DNA of 64,000 bases. Origin: Solibacillus isronensis. GTDB taxonomy: Bacteria; Bacillota; Bacilli; Bacillales_A; Planococcaceae. Below, one piece after another: positions 56,431-64,000 of the stretch. Numbering within the stretch: position 1 is the stretch's first letter; each line of letters begins with the position of its first letter. The stretch covers positions 1,860,001 through 1,924,000 of the forward strand of contig NZ_JAMBOC010000001.1 of NCBI RefSeq assembly GCF_023715405.1. Direction: 5' to 3'. The position numbers and the translations under genes were made by a program. The notes beneath the pieces were generated by a model. The model was not told the origin of the DNA. It saw nothing but the letters and a program-made list of their open reading frames with translations, and made no database searches.

Positions 56431-56562
56431 GTGGACGCTTTCCGTGGGCATTGGGACTCGTCCCTATTAAGTGGATTTTCCGCTAGGCGCTTGTGTCTTT
56501 TGCTTTCGTCATAAATTTAAATTTGCTGATTCTCAGGAGTCTGCACCTTCCGCTCAAACTCC
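56431..56562. repeat. Degraded Bacillaceae-type interspersed repeat
   Basis: GTGGACGCTTTCCGTGGGC near the left end and TCTCAGGAGTCTGCACCTTCCGCTC near the right, the latter in pieces, recall a widespread Bacillaceae intergenic repeat whose intact copies read GGACGCTTTCCGCGGG and GCAGGAGTCTCGCACCTTCCGC. The centre is decayed. It lies between ctaF and ctaG. The rest of 56246-56617 shows no gene. Confidence 0.6.
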
Positions 56563-56617
56563 CAAATTTCTTATGTAACTATATAGCTCACTTTGCAAAC
56601 ATACCTATAAACAAAAA

Positions 56618-56643
56618 ACGTCCCCAGCATTTGCTAAGGACGT
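56618..56643 (-). terminator. Terminator of ctaC-D-E-F
   Basis: ACGTCC/GGACGT stem with an inner AGC/GCT pair, then a six-T run on the minus strand, 15 bases after the ctaF stop. It separates ctaCDEF from ctaG. Confidence 0.87.
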
Positions 56644-56657
56644 CAATTGTTATGCGT

Positions 56658-57005
56658 TTAATTCCCCCACCAAATAATTGTCGTAAACGCCAGGAAGAAC
56701 GTGAACGCGATGAAGGCTGCACTCCAGATGAAGAACTCAATTACACCAACCATATGTGTTGTGCGATCTTCCAAGTGCATAAAAGCATAAAGTTGCAGTA
56801 CTACTTGTACTCCAGCCAATAATAAAATAATCGGAATGATAAATGTTGGAGCAAAGTCAGCCAGTACAGCGGCAAATGCGATAAAAGTCAGGAAAATCAT
56901 GATCGCAAAGTTTACTACTTGTTTACGCATATGCGCTTTGGCATGTTCTCTGTCATATTCGAATTGTGCCTGAGTACGTACTTCTACATGAGTTTCGTGT
57001 CCCAT
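56658..57005 (-). CDS. ctaF: Cytochrome c oxidase subunit IV
   Basis: 115 residues from the ATG at 57005; a TTG at 57014 is possible. Three membrane segments of the COX4-pro family type, with the conserved LLAGVQVVLQLYAFMHLEDR containing His. Small accessory subunit of the caa3 oxidase. It begins 2 bases after the ctaE stop and is last in the ctaCDEF unit. Confidence 0.93.
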   Translation of the reverse strand: MGHETHVEVRTQAQFEYDREHAKAHMRKQVVNFAIMIFLTFIAFAAVLADFAPTFIIPIILLLAGVQVVLQLYAFMHLEDRTTHMVGVIEFFIWSAAFIAFTFFLAFTTIIWWGN

Positions 57006-57006
57006 T

Positions 57007-57633
57007 TTATCCAACCACTCCCATCAGATAGACTACTGTGAAAATGAATACCCATACAACGTCAATGAAGTGCCAATACAGTGAAGCTGCAAAGAACTTC
57101 GGTGCGTTGTATAGGTTCAATCCACGGCTACTATTGCGGATGATTAATCCCGTAATCCAAACTAAACCGATAATAACATGCAAACCGTGCATCCCTACGA
57201 GCGTAAAGAACGCAGAAGAGAACGCCGATTGTGTATAACCAAACCCGATGTGTATATAGTGCTGGAATTCATAGATTTCCAATGCAAGGAAGCCTAACCC
57301 TAATAAAACTGTAATCCCCATCCATGTACGAACACCGGAATAGTTAAAGTTTCTCATATGGTACATCGCATATACAGAAGTTAATGAAGATGTTAATAAT
57401 AACATTGTCATTACAAACGCCAACGGTAATTCATAAAGTTCCTTTGCCGAGAATTCCATCCCTGCCGGACCGCTATCTTTAAGCGCGATATATGTAGCAA
57501 ATACACTCGCGAATAATACTGTATCCGATGCCAGGAAAATCCAAAGTCCAACTAACTTGTTTTTCCCTTCTAAAGTAGCTTGTTCAGGGTGTTTCGGCCA
57601 AGTTTGTGGAGTAAATTTTTGATTAAGATCCAT
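57007..57633 (-). CDS. ctaE: Cytochrome c oxidase subunit III
   Basis: 208 residues with five membrane segments, as in Bacillus caa3 oxidase. Typical segments: LVGLWIFLASDTVLFASVFATY, FFTLVGMHGLHVIIGLVW and SLYWHFIDVVWVFIFTVVYL (given in part). The start overlaps the ctaD stop by one base, with GGGGGTAAC upstream. Confidence 0.96.
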   Translation of the reverse strand: MDLNQKFTPQTWPKHPEQATLEGKNKLVGLWIFLASDTVLFASVFATYIALKDSGPAGMEFSAKELYELPLAFVMTMLLLTSSLTSVYAMYHMRNFNYSGVRTWMGITVLLGLGFLALEIYEFQHYIHIGFGYTQSAFSSAFFTLVGMHGLHVIIGLVWITGLIIRNSSRGLNLYNAPKFFAASLYWHFIDVVWVFIFTVVYLMGVVG

Positions 57634-59573
57634 TACTTGTTACCCCCTTTATTACCTGTTGCACGGTAGTGAGCTAAATCCGCTTCCACCTGTTCAATTT
57701 CAGAAACTGTTACGTGGAATCCTAAATCGTCTTTGAACGATCGGATGATCATACATGCAATTGTTAATCCTAGACCACCAATAATCAATGCTAAAGAAAT
57801 GGCAGGTGTTGTTCCTGTCGCTGTACCAGCCTGAACTTGATCTCCCCACGGGCTGTATAGAGCACCAAATGCGGCAATCATCATTCCGATTGACATAATA
57901 AATGGCAGAATTGAATTATTTGGCATATGGATTTCACCTAACGGCTCAGCATAAACCATACCTTCTTTGTTGCCTTCTTCTTTTTCAATCCAATAAGGAT
58001 CATAACCACGAATTAGTGGTGTTTGTTTAAAGTTATAGAATGGCAGCGGTGTTTCAAGCGCCCACTCAAGTGAACGACCATCGCCCCAGTAATCACGGCG
58101 GTTAACCGGTTCTGATTTAATCGATAATATTGCATCAATTACTAATAATACTACCCCGATTCCCATCATAATAGCACCGATTGACGAGATAAAGTTGAAT
58201 AAATCCCAACCTTGACCTTCCATGTAAGTGAATACACGACGTGGCATACCCATTAATCCTAAGAAATGCTGGATGAAGAACGTTAAGTGGAATCCGATAA
58301 AGAACATCCAGAAAGTAATCATTCCCAGTTTAGGATTTAATGCACGGTTAAACATAATTGGCCAGTAGAAATGCGCTGAACCGAATAAACCTGTTACGAT
58401 ACCACCTACGATTACGTAGTGGAAGTGCGCTACGATAAAGTATGAATCATGCAGCTGATAGTCAAGTGGGGCAGTTGCCTGCATTACCCCTGTAACCCCA
58501 CCAGCAACGAATGAAGGAATAAATCCAAGTGCATACAGCATCGGTACCGTTACTTTAATCGAACCACCCCAAATTGTAAGGATCCAGTTGAAGACTTTCA
58601 TCCCAGTCGGAACAGCGATCGCCATTGTAGCAACAGCGAAAATGGCGTTCGCAGTAGCACCTAAACCAACTGTGAACATGTGGTGGGCCCATACCATGAA
58701 CCCTAAGAAACCGATTAAAATTGTAGCGAATACCATTGATGAGTATCCGAATAAACGTTTACGAGCGAAAACCGGAATAATTTCCGAGAATAAACCGAAT
58801 GCCGGCAGTACTAAGATGTATACTTCAGGGTGACCGAAAATCCAGAATAAGTGCTCCCAAATAATTGTATTACCACCCATTGTATGATCAAAGAAGTTTG
58901 CCCCAAACATACGGTCAACTAACATTAAGAACAATCCGCCAGTAAGTGGAGGGAATGCGAATAAAATTAGTGAACTTGCTACTAAAGTCGTCCAAGTGAA
59001 TAAAGGCATACGCATGAACGTCATACCAGGTGCTCGCATCGTAATGATTGTTACGATGAAGTTAATACCTGAAATTAACGTACCTGCACCCGAAATTTGC
59101 AGACCAAGAATATAGAAGTCAATACCGTGGCCCGGTGAATATAAAGATAATGATGCATAAGAAGTCCAACCTGCATCAGGTGCTCCACCTAAAAAGAATG
59201 AAAGGTGAAGGAATACTGCACCAATAAAGAATAGCCAAAATCCTAATGAGTTTAAGAACGGGAATGCAACGTCACGCGCTCCAATTTGAAGTGGTACGAC
59301 CGCATTCATAAAGGCAAATATTATTGGTGTTGCTGCTAAGAATAGCATCGTTGTGCCGTGCATTGTTAATAGTTCGTTAAATAGGCCTGCAGAAATGAAT
59401 GTACTTTCAGGGAACATTAATTGGATACGCATCAGTAACGCTTCAAATCCTGCAATTGCGAAGAACAGAGTACCGGCTGCTAAATACATGATTGCGATCT
59501 TTTTATGATCGACCGTTGTTAAATAGTCCCATACATGTGCTCCAAAGCCCTTTTTCTGTGTAACAGAGCTCAC
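57633..59573 (-). CDS. ctaD: Cytochrome c oxidase subunit I
   Basis: Catalytic subunit of the caa3 oxidase, reducing oxygen and pumping protons. 646 residues from the GTG at 59573 (GGAGG 8 bases upstream). Haem and CuB ligands appear in MHGTTMLFLAATP, HLFWIFGHPEVYILVLPAFG (cross-linked His-Tyr) and HDSYFIVAHFHYVIVGG; the C-terminal extension typical of Bacillus CtaD is present. The operon order matches B. subtilis ctaCDEF. Confidence 0.97.
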   Translation of the reverse strand: MSSVTQKKGFGAHVWDYLTTVDHKKIAIMYLAAGTLFFAIAGFEALLMRIQLMFPESTFISAGLFNELLTMHGTTMLFLAATPIIFAFMNAVVPLQIGARDVAFPFLNSLGFWLFFIGAVFLHLSFFLGGAPDAGWTSYASLSLYSPGHGIDFYILGLQISGAGTLISGINFIVTIITMRAPGMTFMRMPLFTWTTLVASSLILFAFPPLTGGLFLMLVDRMFGANFFDHTMGGNTIIWEHLFWIFGHPEVYILVLPAFGLFSEIIPVFARKRLFGYSSMVFATILIGFLGFMVWAHHMFTVGLGATANAIFAVATMAIAVPTGMKVFNWILTIWGGSIKVTVPMLYALGFIPSFVAGGVTGVMQATAPLDYQLHDSYFIVAHFHYVIVGGIVTGLFGSAHFYWPIMFNRALNPKLGMITFWMFFIGFHLTFFIQHFLGLMGMPRRVFTYMEGQGWDLFNFISSIGAIMMGIGVVLLVIDAILSIKSEPVNRRDYWGDGRSLEWALETPLPFYNFKQTPLIRGYDPYWIEKEEGNKEGMVYAEPLGEIHMPNNSILPFIMSIGMMIAAFGALYSPWGDQVQAGTATGTTPAISLALIIGGLGLTIACMIIRSFKDDLGFHVTVSEIEQVEADLAHYRATGNKGGNK

Positions 59574-59612
59574 ACCTTTAACCTCCTTCAATGTTTCTCT
59601 CTAATGTAAATA

Positions 59613-60680
59613 TTACTTTTCAACTGATAATGACATTAAATAGTCAGCGATTGCTTGTGCTTCCTCTTCTGTCACAAGTTTATCCGGCATCGTATTTCCT
59701 GGTTTGTATTTAGAAGGTTCATAAATCCAGTCTGCCGTATTTTCTACTGTATGTTCCATGTAACCAGCAACACGGTTACGGTCGCCGAAAGTTGTTAAGT
59801 TAGGACCTAATCCATTGCCTGCAACTCCGGACACTGCGTGACATCCTAAGCAAGAGTTGGCAAATGTTGCTTCACCTAAATTAGATGACTCTTTATCTGC
59901 TGTGGCACCTTCAGTAGCCTGCATTGCTGTAACCCATGCGTTGAATGCTTCCGGCTCAAGTGCTTTTACTTTGAAGTCCATTAAAGCATGTGAAGGACCG
60001 CATAACTCCGCACATTTACCATAGAATACGCCTTCACCATCGTTTAAACCGGCTGATTCTCTATCAAACTGTAAATAGAATTTGTTAATGCCATCAACGT
60101 TTGTATCCATCTTTCCGCCAATAGCCGGAATCCAGAATGAGTGCTTTACATCAGATGCGATTAAGTTGAAGTATACTTTTTCATCAGTTGGAACAACCAG
60201 TTCCTGTGCTGTAATAATTCCTTGGTTTGGATATTCAAATTCCCACCAGTATAACTTTGCCGTAACATTTACTGTAAGTGCAGTATTGTTACCGCTTTCG
60301 TCTACTTCGTCCATTGCAGCAACATTCGAAAATTTATACGTATAGTGCAGCGTTGGAACAGCTAAGACTAATAATAAAATAATTGGAATAACTGTCCAAA
60401 TCACCTCTAAAGTATGGCTGCCTTCCACTTGCTTCGGCATATGGTCTTCGCCAACTTTTGAACGGCGGAATTTAAAGAAAGCAACTAAATAAATTGTCGA
60501 TACGACAATAACGACTAATGCCATAATAGCTATGGATAAATATAAGATGTTTAATTGCTCTTTACCGACTTGACCAGATGGACGAAGCGTCGAGATATAC
60601 TCTTCACCACATGCTGAAAGGAATACTGTCATTACTGTTAATAACGAGAATAAACGCCATTTTTTAAGCCCTTTCATCAT
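59613..60680 (-). CDS. ctaC: Cytochrome c oxidase subunit II with cytochrome c domain
   Basis: 355-residue lipoprotein. The signal ends in a lipobox (VFLSACGEE, Cys about 24), two membrane segments follow, then the CuA domain with YGKCAELCGPSHALMDFK, then a C-terminal cytochrome c domain with CLGCHA and the Met ligand region PGNTMPDK. This fused form defines the caa3 type. Processing needs LspA, encoded at 9.1 kb. First gene of ctaCDEF. Confidence 0.97.
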   Translation of the reverse strand: MMKGLKKWRLFSLLTVMTVFLSACGEEYISTLRPSGQVGKEQLNILYLSIAIMALVVIVVSTIYLVAFFKFRRSKVGEDHMPKQVEGSHTLEVIWTVIPIILLLVLAVPTLHYTYKFSNVAAMDEVDESGNNTALTVNVTAKLYWWEFEYPNQGIITAQELVVPTDEKVYFNLIASDVKHSFWIPAIGGKMDTNVDGINKFYLQFDRESAGLNDGEGVFYGKCAELCGPSHALMDFKVKALEPEAFNAWVTAMQATEGATADKESSNLGEATFANSCLGCHAVSGVAGNGLGPNLTTFGDRNRVAGYMEHTVENTADWIYEPSKYKPGNTMPDKLVTEEEAQAIADYLMSLSVEK

Positions 60681-61413
60681 AGCTTAATAAACCCCTCTTT
60701 CTTTGTTGTATTTTCATGTGTAACCATGACTGCGGTTATGTCTATGTGAATTCTTGTACAGTGCAATACTGTACTGGAAAGAATCCCGATCTTTTAGCCG
60801 CCCACTACTTGCTGCTTCCCTTTATACTCAAATATTGTTTAGTCTCCTGTTCTTCTAATCGTGTTAAGTCAAATACAGATTCGATTGGAAAAATTCTAAT
60901 ATATTTGAGTAAAGTTTCACTTAAATGATACGGTTCAGAAATTTATAAGTCCTCACATGCTGACAGCAGTCACTGCTATCGGTTACAAAAATCCGCTTAC
61001 GCAATAAGTAGGATTTTGAAATTACTGAGACATTTTTACTTATATCCCATTTTACTGCTAAATTCTAGTTTATACTATTTTGCTAGAAAAATAAGCAAAA
61101 TATCTAGAAAACTTCGATTCTTCTTTAAGTCTTCAGTAATGTGAAGTACAGATTCCTATCTTTATAAGTGCAAGAAAACTTAAAGAGTAATTGTGCTAAA
61201 AATATCTATAGTTCGACGGGGTTTTGGCAAAAAGGTCCAATAACTTACTTCTCCTTTCAAATTTGTAAGCATATTCCGTTACCATAACTATATCTAAATT
61301 TGGATAGGATTTCTAGACGTTTCATGAAATTTCAAACTACTTCACGACAAACTTGACGAAACATGCAGAAATCTTTATCAACAACTATATAGTAATGTAT
61401 TTTTTGCCAATAT
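60681..61413. other. Long non-coding stretch between divergent ctaC and ctaA
   Basis: About 730 bases with no supported gene; B. subtilis has ctaB in this neighbourhood. Visible elements: a GTACAG-N7-CTGTAC dyad at 60756-60774, a GCAGTCACTGC palindrome near 60966, and a hairpin AAAATCC/GGATTTT with an inner CTTA/TAAG stem at 60988-61017. The sequence is AT-rich. Short open frames here have no ribosome sites. No ctaB remnant was recognised. Confidence 0.6.
60756..60774. promoter_or_regulatory. Operator-like dyad upstream of ctaC
   Basis: GTACAG-TGCAATA-CTGTAC is a perfect 6-bp dyad with a 7-base spacer, about 76 bases before the ctaC start. The regulator is unknown. Confidence 0.45.
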
Positions 61414-61518
61414 TTGTGAATGCAAGAAGACGAATTTATGAACAATTTGTGAAAAAATGGTTGCGTTTACAACCGAATCCCTATTATGGTTGTATTTTTC
61501 AGTTATTTTCGCTATTAT
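61414..61518 (+). promoter_or_regulatory. ctaA control region: ResD-like boxes, cre-like site and promoter
   Basis: TTTGTGAAT (61414-61422) and TTTGTGAAA (61446-61454), 32 bases apart, match ResD-type sites known upstream of B. subtilis ctaA. TGGTTGCGTTTACA (61458-61471) is a partial cre (CcpA) match. TTGTAT (61490-61495), 17 bases, TATTAT (61513-61518) forms the likely promoter, about 55 bases before the start codon. Confidence 0.65.
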
Positions 61519-61576
61519 CTAAAATTAGAGACGCTCTTTGTAGCGAAGCGAAAATTAAAGTAGGTGAGCTCATTTT

Positions 61577-62488
61577 ATGCATCAAAAATATTACAAATTT
61601 CTAAAATGGTTTGCTGTTTTGTCTACCCTCGGCATGTTGCTCATCCTTCAAGGTGGAGCACTTGTTACAAAGACCGATAGCGGTTTGGGCTGTGGAAGAA
61701 ACTGGCCGGACTGCAACGGTTCATTAATACCGAAAGAAATTACAACAGAAGTATTAATTGAATTTTCTCACCGTCTTGTAACAGGATCAGTATCCATTTT
61801 TATCCTAATTCTTGTTATTTGGACATGGCGCGCACTAGGCCATATTCGTGAAGTTAAGCTTTTAGGGTTTTTAGCACTGTTCTTCCTTGCTCTTCAGGCA
61901 CTTATTGGGGCTGCCCAAGTATTATGGGGACAAGGTGACTTTATTTTAGCGTTACATTTCGGGATTTCATTAATCTCATTTGCGGCTGTACTGCTGCTTA
62001 CCTTGATTGTATTTGAAGTCGACAAAAAGTTTGATGCCGATCGATTGTACATGAGCAGGAAATTAAAAATACATACTATTTGCGTTACTTTATATTCATA
62101 TATAGTTGTTTATAGCGGGGCTCTTGTACGTCATACCGATGCTAGTCTAGTCTGTCCAGATTGGCCGTTCTGCCGTAACGATCAACCAATGACGATACCG
62201 TACAATATGTATGAGTGGGTTCAGATGGGGCACCGTTTTGCAGTGTTAATCTTCGTAATTTGGATTGCCTATATTGCTATCCATGTTATCAGAAACTACA
62301 AAAAAGAGCGGATTATTTTCTGGGGCTGGACAATCGCTCTTTCACTTGTAATTTTACAAGTGATTGCCGGCATGCTTGTAGTCCTGTTAAAACTTCACTT
62401 ATTCGTTTCATTAATGCACTCGTTATTAATTACACTTCTATTCGGTTTATTATGTTATTTGATTATGCTAGTTTCAAGGTCGAAATAA
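61577..62488 (+). CDS. ctaA: Haem A synthase
   Basis: Oxidises the methyl group of haem O to make haem A for the caa3 oxidase. 303 residues, eight membrane segments. The paired cysteines CGRNWPDC near residues 35-42, and CPDWPFC in the second half, plus haem-ligand His residues (EFSHRLVTG, LHFGIS, MGHRFAV, MHSLL) are present. AGGTGAGC upstream. It is divergent from ctaC. Haem O synthase (ctaB) must lie elsewhere. Confidence 0.96.
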   Translation: MHQKYYKFLKWFAVLSTLGMLLILQGGALVTKTDSGLGCGRNWPDCNGSLIPKEITTEVLIEFSHRLVTGSVSIFILILVIWTWRALGHIREVKLLGFLALFFLALQALIGAAQVLWGQGDFILALHFGISLISFAAVLLLTLIVFEVDKKFDADRLYMSRKLKIHTICVTLYSYIVVYSGALVRHTDASLVCPDWPFCRNDQPMTIPYNMYEWVQMGHRFAVLIFVIWIAYIAIHVIRNYKKERIIFWGWTIALSLVILQVIAGMLVVLLKLHLFVSLMHSLLITLLFGLLCYLIMLVSRSK

Positions 62489-62512
62489 ATTAATTAGGTT
62501 TATAGTTACTAG

Positions 62513-62544
62513 AAAAGGGAGAATGCACTTAGCACTCTCCCTTT
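62513..62544 (+). terminator. Terminator of ctaA
   Basis: AAAAGGGAGA and TCTCCCTTTT arms plus an inner TGC/GCA form a long stem with one mismatch; the plus-strand exit is T-rich. It lies about 25 bases after the ctaA stop. Confidence 0.85.
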
Positions 62545-62592
62545 TGTTGTTCCACTGTAAAGCTCACATCGATAAAGTAAATATAAAATAAG

Positions 62593-62626
62593 GAGCCGGA
62601 AATTTTAAATTAAAAATTTCCGGCTC
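62593..62626. terminator. Strong hairpin terminator after pyc
   Basis: A perfect 14-bp stem GAGCCGGAAATTTT and its complement with a 6-base loop. The minus-strand exit is CTTATTTTAT, the plus-strand exit TTTT, so it may act in both directions. It lies 26 bases after the pyc stop. Confidence 0.85.
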
Positions 62627-62652
62627 TTTTCATTTAGACTAGGTTACTTATC

Positions 62653-64000
62653 CTATTCTAATTCAATAAGCAGATCGCCTGTTGAAATTGCATCTCCTGC
62701 TTTTGCATAGATTTCTTTTACAATACCGTCTTTTGGCGCTTGGACTGTTGTTTCCATTTTCATCGCTTCAGTAATTAATAAGTGCTCGCCACGTTTTACT
62801 GTACTTCCTTTATTAACAACGACTTTTAGAACAGTACCCGGCATTGTTGCACCGATTTGGTTCGGGTTTGACGGATCGGCTTTCAGTGCAATGCTGCCGT
62901 CTACTTCTACCGTTAAGTCTTGAATTACCAGTTCACGAGATTGGCCATTCAGTTCAAAATAAATAATGCGTGTTCCATCATGCTGCGGTTCACCGATTGA
63001 TACAAGCTTAACAATCAGTGTCTTTCCTTTTTCGATTTCTACTTCAATTTCTTCACCAATTTTCAATCCATAGAAGAATGTAGGCGTATCGAGTACAGAA
63101 ACATCGCCGAATGCATTCACAGCATCAGTAAATTGCTCAAATACTTTCGGGTAAAGCGCATATGCGAGAACGTCTTGTTTAGACGGTGCTCGTCCACACT
63201 TTTCAGTTAATTCTGCTGTCAGCTGATCGAAATCAACCGGCGGCAACAATTCTCCAGGACGAACTGTAATAGGCGTACGATCCTTTAATACAACTTTCTG
63301 AATTTCCACCGGGAATCCGCCATGCGGCTGTCCTAAATAACCTTGGAAAAATTCAATAACAGATTCAGGGAAATCAATCGTTTGTCCACGCTCAACAATA
63401 TTATCTTCCGTTAAATCATTTTGTACCATGAATAACGCCATATCCCCTACTACCTTTGATGACGGTGTTACTTTTACAATATCACCGAACATTAGATTTA
63501 CACGGGAATACATTGTCTTCACTTCATCCCAACGGTCGCCTAAACCGACTGCTTTTGCTTGCTGCTGCAGGTTACTGTATTGACCGCCCGGCATTTCGTG
63601 TACATAAATTTCAGAATGTGGTGCATTCATGCCGCTTTCGAAATCAACATAATATTTGCGAACATCTTCCCAGTAGTAAGACAATTTTTCCAGGCTATCG
63701 ATATCTGCCCGTACAGTACGCTCAGAACCCTTCATTGCATAGTACAATGAATTGGCGCTTGGCTGTGATGTTAAACCGGCCATTGAACCTAGTGCTGTAT
63801 CAATAATATCAACACCTGCTTCAATTGCCTTCGCATATAAGTAAATGCCGTTTCCGCTCGTATCATGTGTATGCAGGTGGATTGGCAAACTAGTCGCATC
63901 TTTAAGCTCGGAAATAAGTCGATATGCAGCTTGTGGTTTAAGCAGTCCCGCCATATCTTTAATTGCTAAAATATGAGCGCCCGTCGCTTCTAGTTCACGT
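62653..64000 (-). CDS. pyc: Pyruvate carboxylase (partial, N-terminus off the window)
   Basis: Biotin enzyme making oxaloacetate from pyruvate, replenishing the TCA cycle. About 449 C-terminal residues of a usual ~1145 are present; the frame is open to the window end. Seen are the end of the carboxyltransferase barrel (IHLHTHDTSGNG, metal ligands), the conserved PGGQYSNLQQQA, the allosteric/tetramerisation linker, and the biotinyl domain with EAMKMET, the biotinyl Lys 35 residues from the end. It lies close to ctaA as in B. subtilis (pycA-ctaA). Confidence 0.97.
   Translation of the reverse strand, partial: RELEATGAHILAIKDMAGLLKPQAAYRLISELKDATSLPIHLHTHDTSGNGIYLYAKAIEAGVDIIDTALGSMAGLTSQPSANSLYYAMKGSERTVRADIDSLEKLSYYWEDVRKYYVDFESGMNAPHSEIYVHEMPGGQYSNLQQQAKAVGLGDRWDEVKTMYSRVNLMFGDIVKVTPSSKVVGDMALFMVQNDLTEDNIVERGQTIDFPESVIEFFQGYLGQPHGGFPVEIQKVVLKDRTPITVRPGELLPPVDFDQLTAELTEKCGRAPSKQDVLAYALYPKVFEQFTDAVNAFGDVSVLDTPTFFYGLKIGEEIEVEIEKGKTLIVKLVSIGEPQHDGTRIIYFELNGQSRELVIQDLTVEVDGSIALKADPSNPNQIGATMPGTVLKVVVNKGSTVKRGEHLLITEAMKMETTVQAPKDGIVKEIYAKAGDAISTGDLLIELE

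Noticed and set aside
56493..56822. 109-codon plus-strand open frame across the repeat and ctaF
   Set aside because: It reads through a degraded repeat, a terminator and antisense to ctaF.
60853..60900. Two TTCTAAT words 41 bases apart upstream of ctaC, twice the array period
   Set aside because: Only two words with no unit between them; expected by chance in AT-rich DNA.
60716..60928. Possible small gene (70 codons, plus strand) between ctaC and ctaA
   Set aside because: No ribosome site, odd composition rich in Cys and Ser, and it covers the dyad and likely ctaC control region.
61353..61604. 83-codon open frame overlapping the ctaA start
   Set aside because: It covers the ResD-like boxes and the ctaA promoter and runs into ctaA in another frame.

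Overview
The window is a low-GC Bacillales chromosome segment. It shows spore-former genes (sigE, sigG, spoIIGA, spoVD, a SpoVV/YlbJ-like gene, an RsfA-type regulator), bacillithiol synthesis (bshC), T-box and PyrR RNA control, and strong Shine-Dalgarno sites with several TTG, GTG and one probable CTG start. Gene order follows Bacillus subtilis, but with losses and insertions that suggest the Planococcaceae/Caryophanaceae (Lysinibacillus/Solibacillus-like). That family placement is inference. Almost all genes lie on the minus strand, so transcription runs from high to low coordinates.

Layout. 1-7982: pyrimidine operon pyrR-pyrP-pyrB-pyrC-carA-carB (carB runs off the window) with its promoter and two PyrR attenuators. 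8054-14279: rluD-lspA, azlCD and ileS with an isoleucine T-box leader, plus two phased short-repeat arrays and several hairpins. 14290-20552: divIVA, ylmH, ylmG, sepF, ylmE, ylmC, then sigG, sigE and spoIIGA. 20578-35585: the division/cell-wall (dcw) cluster mraZ-rsmH-ftsL-pbpB-spoVD-mraY-murD-spoVE/ftsW-divIB-ylxW-ylxX-sbp-ftsA-ftsZ. Here murE, murG and murB, present at this place in B. subtilis, are absent. 35674-42233: bshC, a DUF3397 gene, panE, an acyl-CoA carboxylase pair, an RsfA-like regulator and a crotonase. 42195-54734: rpmF and the ylbN-ylbC region (ylbN, tmcAL, ylbL, ylbJ, coaD, rsmD, ylbG, ylbF, ylbC), interrupted by a secreted protein of unknown function, a GDPD-like gene and a second-locus MurE-like ligase. 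54751-62544: caa3 cytochrome oxidase genes ctaC-D-E-F-G and ctaM, with divergent ctaA; ctaB is missing. 62593-64000: the 3' part of pyruvate carboxylase.

How it fits together. Pyrimidine synthesis, septum and peptidoglycan assembly, compartment-specific sporulation sigma factors and respiratory oxidase assembly sit side by side. Most of this is conserved housekeeping. The points worth a second look are: two intergenic arrays of an 8-9 bp motif repeated every 20-21 bp (two helical turns); two copies of a 109-bp structured intergenic element with a compensated stem change; a membrane-anchored GDPD-fold protein that has lost nearly all catalytic and metal-binding residues; a MurE-like ligase outside the dcw cluster that keeps the Arg of the diaminopimelate signature; a clear set of 10-bp-spaced MraZ boxes; and a perfect operator-like dyad in front of lspA.
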